Part shown: positions 34,423 through 42,547 of the stretch, piece by piece
Numbering within the stretch: the stretch's first letter is position 1
Layout: each line of letters starts with the position of its first letter
NCBI RefSeq assembly: GCF_030817215.1
Contig: NZ_JAUSZA010000001.1
Span: 1,710,501-1,774,500, forward strand
Direction: 5' to 3'
Source: Paenibacillus sp. V4I3
Lineage (GTDB): Bacteria > Bacillota > Bacilli > Paenibacillales > NBRC-103111
DNA length: 64,000 nt
Program-made: the position numbers and the translations under genes
The notes under the pieces: model-generated
Databases searched by the model: none
What the model was told of the DNA's origin: nothing
The model's input: only the letters and a program-made list of their open reading frames with translations

Positions 34423-35268
34423 TTGACAATGGTATCAACAGCGGCAGTCAAAAGAGTCATCATTCTTGGAATAGATGGAGCGGGTGCGTTCGTCAGCGAA
34501 GCTGATACGCCGTATATCGATGTGCTTCTCCTGGGCGGAGCCAAAACGGATCATGCGCAGACTGTCTTTCCCTCCAATAGCGGGGAATGCTGGGGTTCTC
34601 TGCTGCATGGTGTAATGCCGGAGAGGCATGAGTCCCATTTGAATATTAAAATGGAACAGAACTACCCAATTGCCTCGGCAGCGCCTTCCTTATTTCAAAT
34701 CATAAGCGAAGCCAAACCTAACAGCAAGATGATGGCTTCCTTCGTCTCATGGAAACCGATACAGACCGGAATCATTGAAGAGAACGACGCAGTTTATAAA
34801 TACGCTGCACCTGATGAAGAATTGGTTCCTGCCATTGCCGCGTATATCCGTAACAATCCGGAATTTGAGCTGCTGTTCGTTCAGTTGGATGATGTGGATG
34901 CTGCCGGCCATCGGCATGGGTATGGCTCCGAGGAGTACTTAAAGGCGATCTCGCATGCAGACAATCAAATCGGTGAGATCAGTAAAGCCATTTTAGATGC
35001 AGGAATGCTGGAAGACAGTCTGATTATCATAACGACGGATCATGGCGGCGGGGGCTTGGATGCTTTCAATCACGGAAGCGATCATCCGAAAGACATGACG
35101 ATTTTCTGGGGCTGCCGTGGTCCTGGCGTTCAAACAGAGGCTGATTTGGCTGGCCTGAGTATTATGGACACAGCTGCCGTCGCGCTGTCTGCGCTGGGTC
35201 TGCCATTCCCGGATAATTGGGATGCCAAGCTTCCGAGCGGGTTGCTGGCGCAAACGGGGCAGCGCTAA
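34423..35268 (+). CDS. Alkaline-phosphatase-superfamily nucleotide pyrophosphatase/phosphodiesterase
   Basis: 281 residues; GGAGGG site before the ATG. Metal and nucleophile sites of the superfamily are visible: I-L-G-I-D-G-A-G near residue 13, the catalytic Ser/Thr region F-P-S-N-S-G-E-C-W-G-S near residue 48, D-D-V-D-A-A-G-H-R-H-G near 158, and I-T-T-D-H-G-G-G near 205, with N-H-G-S-D-H close behind. No signal peptide. Cotranscribed with the GH35 gene; it may clear phosphorylated or sulfated sugar by-products, but the substrate is unknown. A terminator follows at 35350. Confidence 0.88.
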   Translation: MTMVSTAAVKRVIILGIDGAGAFVSEADTPYIDVLLLGGAKTDHAQTVFPSNSGECWGSLLHGVMPERHESHLNIKMEQNYPIASAAPSLFQIISEAKPNSKMMASFVSWKPIQTGIIEENDAVYKYAAPDEELVPAIAAYIRNNPEFELLFVQLDDVDAAGHRHGYGSEEYLKAISHADNQIGEISKAILDAGMLEDSLIIITTDHGGGGLDAFNHGSDHPKDMTIFWGCRGPGVQTEADLAGLSIMDTAAVALSALGLPFPDNWDAKLPSGLLAQTGQR

Positions 35269-35349
35269 CGGATGAAGGCACGGCGACTGGATCTAGCCAG
35301 ACGCCGAATGTGCTAAGCAGGAATGAGTCAGTCTCAGATTTTTCGTGAA

Positions 35350-35395
35350 AGAACCTCCGAGTCCACCAGTGGGAATGGAGGTTCTTCTTTTTTAG
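35350..35395 (+). terminator. Intrinsic terminator of the GH35 operon
   Basis: AGAACCTCC (35350-35358) pairs with GGAGGTTCT (35377-35385) and is followed by a T-rich run. Confidence 0.85.
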
Positions 35396-35598
35396 TAAAG
35401 CTCGGAATTTACAAATGGGCTTTTGTGACGTCGGAACTGGCAACGCAGGCCGGGTTGTATGATTGCCGCTACGCAAGAATGTTTTTCATCATTAAATTTG
35501 AACGCTACCGAAATGTGTTTCGTTAACGATATAAAACAACCTTAAATGACGTGGAATCAAGCTAATTAGTCCGTTTTCCGCTCCATAGTGATGTTTTT

Positions 35599-35722
35599 CA
35601 TTGCTAAAGTGTGTGTGAAAGGGGAATCTCCATACTTTAGCGATGATTAACATCGCTAAATACCTTGTAACTGGGTGTGATAGTTACCGGGCCCAACATT
35701 CAGAATTAACACTATCACCCAG
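35599..35722. other. Cluster of inverted repeats in a gene-free stretch
   Basis: Three dyads follow one another: TTGCTAAAGT/ACTTTAGCGA (about 35600-35643, one mismatch), TTAGCGATG-5-CATCGCTAA (35637-35659, perfect) and CTGGGTG...CACCCAG (35671-35722, with a bulge). The first and second share the arm around 35637-35643, so two exclusive foldings are possible. No gene can be supported between 35269 and 35847. Confidence 0.45.
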
Positions 35723-35847
35723 CCCCAGCACCAAGCACCCGGCCCTCAGCACAGCTTCGCCCAACCTGCGCGGACTTAAAGCCCAGCCTATTTTACAATC
35801 AACTACCCCTTTCAGCGAATAATGTGCTCATGAGAGGAGTGAATGCG

Positions 35848-36816
35848 TTGGTGCAAATTACGATTGCCGCTGTCGGAGATTTGTTGATGAAAAGTGAAAT
35901 CATTGACTCTGCTAAACAAGGAGACGGATATTCGTTTGATCCTATTTTTGAACCCATTAAACCTTATCTAATGAACCACGATCTAACGATTGGTAATCTG
36001 GAGACGACCTTCTCTGGGAACAGGCAATTGGGCAGGATGGGAATCCGTCCCAAATGCAATTGTCCAATGGAACGAAGGAATCCGAGAACCGGGTACCCCG
36101 TATTCAATTGCCCGGATGCATTAGCAGCAACGCTGAAAAACGTAGGCTTTCATGTATTAACAACTTCCAATAATCATTGTATGGATGGTGGTGTAGTTGG
36201 CTTAAAGCGGACATTGAAGATCCTCGATCAAAACGGGCTCAAGCATACGGGGACCTCTCGTACCCTTGATGAAGCTAATCAGCATTTGATTATGCGTGTA
36301 AAAGGGGTGAATATTGGCATTTTGGCCTATACCAAAGGGACGAATGCCATACCTGTTCCTCATCGTTGGATGGTTAATCCATTCGATCGAAAAAAGATGA
36401 TTGCAGATATCCGCCAATTGAAAAACAAAACCGATTTCATCATAGTATGTTTACATTTCGGGAAAGAGTATCAGACGTATCCGAGCAGAGATCAGAAGCA
36501 ATTGATGCAGTTCCTTTTTAAGCAAGGTGTTAACGTAGTCTTAGGCTCACATCCTCATGTGCTGCACCCGATAACTCAGACCGTAGTCAAAGACAACGAT
36601 GGCAAGGTGCGCAATCGAGTCGCTGCATCCTCACTAGGTAACTTCATATCGTCGAAGCTGACCAGAGGTGAGAATACGATTCGGGGTATGATTTTGTCAT
36701 TGACACTAACTAAAAATGAAAGTGGCGTCATAGATGTTCTCAAAATCGACCAAATTCCAACGATAGTGAAGAAAAGGAAGGCGGATAAGACTACGTTTAC
36801 AGTTGTACCGGTTTGA
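35848..36816 (+). CDS. CapA/PgsA-like metallophosphatase-fold protein
   Basis: About 322 residues. The start is taken as the TTG at 35848, 8 bases after AGGAG; upstream in-frame GTG/ATG codons overlap that site. The CapA family signatures are present: I-A-A-V-G-D-L-L-M near the start, N-L-E-T-T-F near residue 50, T-T-S-N-N-H-C-M-D-G-G near 110, C-L-H-F-G-K-E-Y near 200, and G-S-H-P-H-V-L near 230. Homologues take part in poly-gamma-glutamate capsule making (CapA/PgsA), but this copy lacks the N-terminal membrane anchor and has no capBC neighbours, so it may be a free-standing phosphatase-like enzyme. Confidence 0.85.
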   Translation: MVQITIAAVGDLLMKSEIIDSAKQGDGYSFDPIFEPIKPYLMNHDLTIGNLETTFSGNRQLGRMGIRPKCNCPMERRNPRTGYPVFNCPDALAATLKNVGFHVLTTSNNHCMDGGVVGLKRTLKILDQNGLKHTGTSRTLDEANQHLIMRVKGVNIGILAYTKGTNAIPVPHRWMVNPFDRKKMIADIRQLKNKTDFIIVCLHFGKEYQTYPSRDQKQLMQFLFKQGVNVVLGSHPHVLHPITQTVVKDNDGKVRNRVAASSLGNFISSKLTRGENTIRGMILSLTLTKNESGVIDVLKIDQIPTIVKKRKADKTTFTVVPV

Positions 36817-36925
36817 TAAACATCAATAGGAGATTTTCCAGACTTCATATGATGGCATACAGTTGCTGCTTATAATAAAATAAAGTCGAAGAAGCAGTAT
36901 GAAATTTATCCTGACTTCGGACAAC

Positions 36926-36966
36926 AAAAGTGCCTCTCCATGTAAGCACATGGGAGGGGCACTTTT
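36926..36966. terminator. Bidirectional terminator between CapA-like and 2-hydroxyacid dehydrogenase genes
   Basis: AAAAGTGCC (36926-36934) pairs with GGCACTTTT (36958-36966), extended by CTCCATGT/ACATGGGAG with a small bulge. Nearly the same arms recur at 41411-41454. Confidence 0.9.
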
Positions 36967-36994
36967 GTTGCATTTGTTGTTGATGAACTGATTT

Positions 36995-38029
36995 TTATTC
37001 ATATTGAGAAAGGGGAATGAACTGCTCGACTAGTTTTTCGGCCCAACGTTGATTTGCTTGCACAGTTCGTCCAGCGTTATGCGGGGTGTGAACGACATTG
37101 TGCCTTCCTAATAGTGAATCATTCAATGGTAAGGGCTCGATATCAAAAACATCTGCTGCAAGGCAAATCTCATCTTTAAGAACGCGCTCACGAATTGCCT
37201 GCATATCGCAAATTTCCGCTCTCGTTACCAGTACCACTAAACATCCTTTAGGCAGTGAATGAATATGTTCCGATGTAAGTAGTCCTCTTGTTTGCTCTGT
37301 TAATGGCACCATGGGTACAAAAATCTCAGCATCTTGGATGAGTTGACTCAAGTGCCATTCTTTTCTAGCTCGTGCACGGTGAAAGGAAGGTTCCGTAGCA
37401 AAGGGATCCCACGCCGCAACGTCTGCCCCAAGCATACTGACAAAGCTTGCATAACGGGAAGCAATATTGCCTGCCCCAACAATACGGACTCGTTTACCTT
37501 CAACGGTTCCATTCGTAAAGTTGGGATCGTCACAAAACTGTTCTCCTCTTTTTTTCGGTGTGCCTACACCATTCTCAGATTCATAATACCAAGGCTGCAA
37601 GCTTGTAATGATGTCATGATGCGTTTGAGGAATTCTACGTAAACCACATAGGGTTAGCGCCAGACCGAATTCGGATACTGATTGTCCCCAATAACCTTCG
37701 CTTGGATGCGTGTACATGTTAACCCCTGCATCTTTCAAAATGGCCATTTGTTCTTCCGTTACAGGACTCCCATAGGAGCAGGTTGTAATAACGGCTTCTT
37801 TTAAACTACTGAAAGCGCGTAAGCAATCGGATGTCACAGCTACATTTAAGGAAATCAAACGGGTAACGCTGCCGGGCTCGGGAACAAGCTCTCCAAGCGT
37901 TTTTAACTCATTAGGAGCCAATCGAATAAAATCAGTTGATCCTTGGGCTTTCCAAAGTGTGTGAAAGTGGTCCGCGGTCCACGGCCAGGTCGCCTCGAAG
38001 CTAGGATGGACGATAATAACGCTTCTCAT
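36995..38029 (-). CDS. D-isomer-specific 2-hydroxyacid dehydrogenase family protein
   Basis: About 344 residues from the ATG at 38029, 9 bases after AAGGAG; the upstream GTG at 38041 overlaps that site. The NAD-binding loop V-G-A-G-N-I-A-S-R-Y lies near residue 185, followed by a D-x-x-A in A-W-D-P-F. The catalytic Arg is in V-T-R-A-E-I (about 270), with the Glu and the His of H-T-P-H-N-A-G (about 315) in the family positions. It probably reduces or oxidises a sugar-derived keto acid. Third gene of the minus-strand operon with the DUF6807 and Gfo/Idh/MocA genes. Confidence 0.9.
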   Translation of the reverse strand: MRSVIIVHPSFEATWPWTADHFHTLWKAQGSTDFIRLAPNELKTLGELVPEPGSVTRLISLNVAVTSDCLRAFSSLKEAVITTCSYGSPVTEEQMAILKDAGVNMYTHPSEGYWGQSVSEFGLALTLCGLRRIPQTHHDIITSLQPWYYESENGVGTPKKRGEQFCDDPNFTNGTVEGKRVRIVGAGNIASRYASFVSMLGADVAAWDPFATEPSFHRARARKEWHLSQLIQDAEIFVPMVPLTEQTRGLLTSEHIHSLPKGCLVVLVTRAEICDMQAIRERVLKDEICLAADVFDIEPLPLNDSLLGRHNVVHTPHNAGRTVQANQRWAEKLVEQFIPLSQYE

Positions 38030-38037
38030 ATTAGGAT

Positions 38038-38895
38038 TCACTCCTTGTAAATGGATATTTTTGACGCAAAATTTCGCCAGTTGTTATTCACATGGGATGG
38101 ATCCATATCACCACAAAATACGAGTATCCGATATCGATGGACTTGTGTTTCTCCTATACGGAGCTCCCACTGACCTGCAATACAACGGCTTGGGGAAATA
38201 CCTAATTGTCCATCAACACGCCATGGCACAGGATGTTCAGCATTGTTCGGATGATCCATAAACACAAAGCCAGCGTTATCAGTTCGGCCTTTAATCGGCA
38301 TTCTGCAGGAAACCCAACGGGCACGTTTTCCCTCTGCTTCACCATTCATTTGACCTTCACTATTGAGCGCTTCGCCTCCTAGTTCACGACGATAAGGCAT
38401 ACGAAGAAAAAGACCGCCGTAATCATAACGTCCGAAGGTTAGGTTAATTTCAGCTCGTAAAGACCATTGGAAATCAAGCTCGTATGTACTCCCCAGATCA
38501 TGCAGACTCCATTGCTGCCGTTCTGTTATCATGTGGTTTCCTTGTGGATCGCGCCAATACGTTTCAATCTCCCATGAAGCATAGTGCAGGTTAATGACCG
38601 CAGGCTTGAGCGGCAGAGGGTGAAAGCTGCCGTCCTTTGGATGATGATTAATGCCTTCCTCCCAAAACCCAATGCCATTTACATCATTCAAACCGATATA
38701 AATGCCATGCTGCCAGGGGTGATGAGGCGGAGCATTTTCAGTTAACACACCATTTCCATCCGGAGCAAGAATGGGGTGAATAAAGGGACGTTGATGTGTT
38801 TGTGCATTCTGTACAAGAATCGGATCTGGATGATTACCACGATAAATACGTATGCTTTGTTCATCATTTTCAGCTCTTAAATAAGGAATATCCAT
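38038..38895 (-). CDS. DUF6807 family protein (often labelled PmoA-like)
   Basis: About 285 residues from the ATG at 38895 (GGAGG 8 bases upstream). Marks of the family are H-P-I-L-A-P-D-G-N-G-V-L-T-E-N-A-P-P-H-H-P-W-Q-H-G-I near residues 45-70, F-W-E-E-G near 85 and G-L-F-L-R-M-P-Y near 165, with a beta-rich fold. The family is commonly called methane oxygenase PmoA in databases, but nothing here suggests methane oxidation; the neighbours are sugar oxidoreductases. The conserved His residues may bind metal or sugar. Cytoplasmic; function unknown. Confidence 0.8.
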   Translation of the reverse strand: MDIPYLRAENDEQSIRIYRGNHPDPILVQNAQTHQRPFIHPILAPDGNGVLTENAPPHHPWQHGIYIGLNDVNGIGFWEEGINHHPKDGSFHPLPLKPAVINLHYASWEIETYWRDPQGNHMITERQQWSLHDLGSTYELDFQWSLRAEINLTFGRYDYGGLFLRMPYRRELGGEALNSEGQMNGEAEGKRARWVSCRMPIKGRTDNAGFVFMDHPNNAEHPVPWRVDGQLGISPSRCIAGQWELRIGETQVHRYRILVFCGDMDPSHVNNNWRNFASKISIYKE

Positions 38896-38915
38896 GGGGA
38901 TGACCTCCATATGAT

Positions 38916-40019
38916 TTAACGGAATATTGGCAGCTTCACTTGCGCACCATTGTTCATGGCGGATTCATGTGCGCATATGCCGGCACAAGTCCAATTGGCA
39001 GACGTATAGCTATTTGGGAAAGACTCACGCTTCTCAACTATGCTCATGATAAATTCATGTGCCAAATGCGGATGGGAGCCACCATGCCCGTTTCCTTGTT
39101 TAAAGGATAAATGTACGTTATCTGCCGAATCGTAGACACCCTGCATCGTATATTTACGTATGCCTTCTGGGAGCAAGTTCACATAATCTGGAATTTCAAC
39201 CCGCTTAGCGTTCTCACCTATGAAGATAACAGGTTCTTCACCCTCTAACTGCTGCCATTCAAAGCTCATTTGATCCGCATAAACGTCAAAGCTTTCAACA
39301 TATTCGCGTGATGTTTCAAATAGAGATCGCGTAACCTCGATGGCAAGGTAGGAGTCACGAAGCCGGAATAATGCGGATTCGACTGCAAAAGGTGACCCAT
39401 ATTTTGCAGCAAGATTGTCAGCTATTTGTCCAGAACCTAGGCACGAGACGAATTCTGCTTCCTTGTCGGCAAGTGCGAGCAATGGACTAACCGCGTGCGT
39501 CGCATAATGCATGGGTGGGAGCCCTTCCCAATATCCAGGCCAGCCTGACATCTCTTGTTGATGAGCTCCGCGCAGGAACTGAATCCGCCCAAGTTGGCCG
39601 CTGTCTCGCAAAGCTTTCACATATAGAAACTCGCGGGTGTAAACGCAGGTTTCCATCATCATATAATTTTTCCCAGATAGCTGCCCAGCTTCGACTATTC
39701 GTTTGCAATCTTCAACAGTCGTTGCCATAGGGACCGTACAAGCTACATGCTTGCCTGCCAACAATGCTGCAATGCTTTGCTCGGCATGGTTAGGGATTGG
39801 AGAATTAATATGCACAGCATCAATGTTATCGTCCTTCAGCATTTCATCAAAACTGGCATACCTAACTTGGATACCGAAATGGTCACCTATTTGATTCAAT
39901 TTATCCGTTGTTCTTTGACAGATGGCGTACATTTCCGCATAGGGATGATTTTGATAGATGGGAATAAATTCTGCCCCAAATCCTAAACCGACTATGGCGA
40001 CTCGTATTTTTGAAGACAC
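38916..40019 (-). CDS. Gfo/Idh/MocA family oxidoreductase
   Basis: 367 residues from a GTG at 40019 with AGGAGG 8 bases upstream. The N-terminal Rossmann fold carries V-A-I-V-G-L-G-F-G-A-E-F (residues 7-18), then H-I-N-S-P-I-P-N-H near 75, and H-V-A-C-T-V-P-M-A-T-T where most relatives have E-K-P: the usual catalytic Lys position is V-P here, so catalysis may differ. The C-terminal domain includes G-N-G-H-G-G-S-H-P-H-L-A-H. First gene of a three-gene operon divergent from a XylR-type regulator. Confidence 0.9.
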   Translation of the reverse strand: MSSKIRVAIVGLGFGAEFIPIYQNHPYAEMYAICQRTTDKLNQIGDHFGIQVRYASFDEMLKDDNIDAVHINSPIPNHAEQSIAALLAGKHVACTVPMATTVEDCKRIVEAGQLSGKNYMMMETCVYTREFLYVKALRDSGQLGRIQFLRGAHQQEMSGWPGYWEGLPPMHYATHAVSPLLALADKEAEFVSCLGSGQIADNLAAKYGSPFAVESALFRLRDSYLAIEVTRSLFETSREYVESFDVYADQMSFEWQQLEGEEPVIFIGENAKRVEIPDYVNLLPEGIRKYTMQGVYDSADNVHLSFKQGNGHGGSHPHLAHEFIMSIVEKRESFPNSYTSANWTCAGICAHESAMNNGAQVKLPIFR

Positions 40020-40193
40020 AGTTGGATCCTCCTGTCATATTCCGTTTATAGCTTGACTTTAGACCAAACAACAAAGGAAGTCGATGAGATTATTTGCTTT
40101 ATAAAATGAGATTTTTCACCTATCTTTCCTAGTTGTAAATAGTAGAATATAACCATATATTTATAAGTAGTGCGAAAAAGGGGTTGTTTACCA

Positions 40194-41408
40194 ATGAGTT
40201 TATTCACATCAGGATTCAACGAAAATTTATCCATATCGAATCCACAGCAAAAACAAGTCGCTCTATTAATTGAAACTTCGAATGGGTACGCTCGTGGACT
40301 TCTTAGCGGGATAAACACCTATTTGCGTGAAAACCGTCCTTGGTCGATATTTCTCAGTGAATATAGCCGAAATAACACCGATTTGACTTGGCTGCGTGAG
40401 TGGCAGGGAGATGGCATTATCGCCCGTATAGAAAACGAGCAAACTGCTCGGTTTATTAAGGACACGGGTCTTCCAACAGTAGACCTCAGTGCCTCAAGAA
40501 TGATTCCGAGCCTTCCTTATGTAGAGACCAATGATCAATCCATTTCCCAATTGGCTGCGGAGCATTTTCTCGAACGTGGCTTTAAACATATAGGATTTTA
40601 CGGTGACTCTCGTTTTCGATGGTCTAACTTACGATGCACTTATTTAGCGGCATATCTGGTGGAGAGAGGCTATTATTGCCATATTTATGAAGCCTCTGAA
40701 GATCTATTAGGTGAAAAATCAGGGAAGACAGAAAGAGACAAGCTGGTCCAATGGTTGTATGACCTACCCAAGCCGATAGGGATAATGGCGTGCTATGACA
40801 TTTGCGGTCAACAGCTTCTCGAGGCTTGTCGGATTGCTCAGATTGCCGTTCCTGATGAAGTGGCTGTTCTAGGTGTGGATGACGATGAGCTCTTGTGCGA
40901 ATTATCCAATCCTCCCTTATCCAGCATCAAAACGAATGCCGTCAAAACAGGCTATCAAGCAGCGGAGTTACTCGAGCGTATGATGTCAGGCGAAGTAATA
41001 GGGGGGCAAATGTACCTGATTGAACCCTTAAGTATTCAAGTACGATTGTCAACAGATGTTCTTGCCGTAGAGGATAAAATGGTATCTGATGCCGTACGAT
41101 TTATTCGCAATCATGCTTATGATGACATTCAAGTTCAAGATATTCTTGAACAACTTAAGGTATCGCGCCGTATATTGGAAAGCCGATTTCAGAAAGCATT
41201 GGGTCGCACACCACATGATGAAATCATAAATGTAAAACTAAAACTTGTAAAAAAACTACTCCTAGAAACTAAACTTTCCTTAGCAGTCATCGCTGAACGC
41301 ATCGGATTTAAACATACAGAATATATGAGTGTAGTCTTCAAGAGAGCGACTGGGATCAGGCCAGGGGAGTTTCGGCAGCAGAATAAACATCGAATTCAAG
41401 ATTTGTAG
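40194..41408 (+). CDS. XylR-type regulator: LacI-like sugar-binding domain plus AraC DNA-binding domain
   Basis: About 404 residues from the ATG at 40194 (AAAGGGG upstream). Residues about 18-285 are a periplasmic-binding-protein-like fold of the LacI type (V-A-L-L-I-E-T-S-N-G-Y-A-R-G-L-L, V-D-L-S-A-S-R near 105, V-L-G-V-D-D-D-E-L near 230). Residues about 300-400 are an AraC double helix-turn-helix (V-S-R-R-I-L-E-S-R-F, then I-G-F-K-H-T-E-Y-M-S-V-V-F-K-R-A-T-G-I-R-P-G-E-F). This is the architecture of E. coli XylR. It is divergent from the oxidoreductase operon 36995-40019, which it most likely activates in response to a sugar. Confidence 0.93.
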   Translation: MSLFTSGFNENLSISNPQQKQVALLIETSNGYARGLLSGINTYLRENRPWSIFLSEYSRNNTDLTWLREWQGDGIIARIENEQTARFIKDTGLPTVDLSASRMIPSLPYVETNDQSISQLAAEHFLERGFKHIGFYGDSRFRWSNLRCTYLAAYLVERGYYCHIYEASEDLLGEKSGKTERDKLVQWLYDLPKPIGIMACYDICGQQLLEACRIAQIAVPDEVAVLGVDDDELLCELSNPPLSSIKTNAVKTGYQAAELLERMMSGEVIGGQMYLIEPLSIQVRLSTDVLAVEDKMVSDAVRFIRNHAYDDIQVQDILEQLKVSRRILESRFQKALGRTPHDEIINVKLKLVKKLLLETKLSLAVIAERIGFKHTEYMSVVFKRATGIRPGEFRQQNKHRIQDL

Positions 41409-41410
41409 AC

Positions 41411-41454
41411 AAAAGTGCCACTCTCATTGCAATCGCGTGGGAGGGGCACTTTTT
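41411..41454. terminator. Bidirectional terminator between XylR-type gene and Gfo/Idh/MocA pseudogene
   Basis: AAAAGTGCC (41411-41419) pairs with GGCACTTTT (41445-41453). The arms are almost the same as those of the terminator at 36926-36966. Confidence 0.9.
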
Positions 41455-41469
41455 ACATTTAGCAAAGAA

Positions 41470-42521
41470 TCAGTAACTTACCACCAGGTCCGGAATGGCG
41501 ATGACTTTCTTCAAATGCTGGGATTCCATACCCGCAAGTATGGTCTGAAGCGCTCTGTACCCATCCACTCCGGTAATTTCATGACCGTTTCCAGACAGAA
41601 TACCATCGACAAAATGATGAATAACGCCCGAATTATGCTGTTCCCTAGTCTTATTGGTTTGCAATGCCCCCACTTCATGGTAATCCCTCATACCGTCTGA
41701 GTATTCAACGATCACTCCGAAACGGTCATCGGTTCCGATTTTCAGCGTACCTTTTTCGCAATATAAAGTAGTAGCGTTAACTTCATTCGCATAGTTAGTC
41801 CAACTGGCTGTTAACGAGCCTACGATTCCGCTTGCTGTTTTCAATAATATCATCGAGTGATCGTCCACGTTCGTGGGCTTATGCAGCGTTGAGCAAAATG
41901 CCGTGACTTCCATGAAACTGTCTTCCAACAGCCAGTGGATCAAATCCGCTTTATGGATGCCTAGATCACCTAATGCCCCGGAAAAGGCATGCTCCTGGTT
42001 GAAAAACCAGCTGTTTTTGCCATCTATACTCCAATGTTCAGGCCCCGAGTGAGCAAATATCGTACTAAAGCTTAACACTTTGCCTAATTTTCCGGATTGT
42101 AAAATGTCTTTTGCTTTGCGATGTGCTGGCATAAACCTTTGATTGTGGCCGACCATTAAAAATACATTCTGTTCTTTGGCCGTGCGAATCATAGCTTCCG
42201 CTTCTTTCAGAGAGGTGGCCATCGGCTTTTCAACCAGTACGTGCAGGCCGAATTCCATAGCTTCAATGGACACGAAGCTGTGAAGATGATTCGGTGTACA
42301 GACGGAAACGGCGTCAATCCCGCCACTCTGCAGCAGTTGTTGATGTGTTTCGTAGGCATTCGGTATACCAAACTGCCTAGCAACTTCTTGTGCGCGTTCC
42401 AAATTAGGATCACATACAGATACAATGACGACATCCTTATGTGCAAGGTACTCAGGCAAATGACACGGCGCTGTAAAATGGCCCCGCATCCAATCAGTCC
42501 TACCCTCAATTGTGATTTCAC
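41470..42521 (-). pseudogene. Gfo/Idh/MocA family oxidoreductase, frameshifted near the N-terminus
   Basis: The GTG at 42521 (AGAGAGG 8 bases upstream) begins L-R-V-G-L-I-G-C-G-A, the NAD-binding glycine motif, in one frame. After about codon 15 (near 42483) the family sequence continues in another frame: C-H-L-P-E-Y-L-A-H-K-D-V-V-I-V-S-V-C-D-P-N, then V-C-T-P-N-H-L-H and V-L-V-E-K-P-M-A-T with the catalytic Lys. One missing base at about 42480-42490 explains it. The rest (about 330 residues) is intact to the stop. Either a recent pseudogene or a sequence error. It follows a BchC-like dehydrogenase gene by 26 bases. Confidence 0.8.
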
Positions 42522-42547
42522 AATGCGATTCCTCTCTTCCGATTTCA

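Noticed and set aside
35323..35526. Plus-strand open frame of 67 codons after the phosphodiesterase gene
   Set aside because: It runs through the intrinsic terminator at 35350-35395 and has no ribosome site.
35848..36816. Poly-gamma-glutamate capsule operon
   Set aside because: Only the CapA-like gene is present; no CapB/CapC-like genes lie beside it, and it has no membrane anchor.
38038..38895. Methane oxygenase PmoA function
   Set aside because: The family label comes from old database naming. There are no membrane segments or other methane-oxidation genes, and the context is sugar metabolism.
42480..42495. Programmed ribosomal frameshift in the Gfo/Idh/MocA gene
   Set aside because: The junction lacks a classical slippery heptamer and a clear downstream stem. 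A simple one-base deletion or sequence error explains it.
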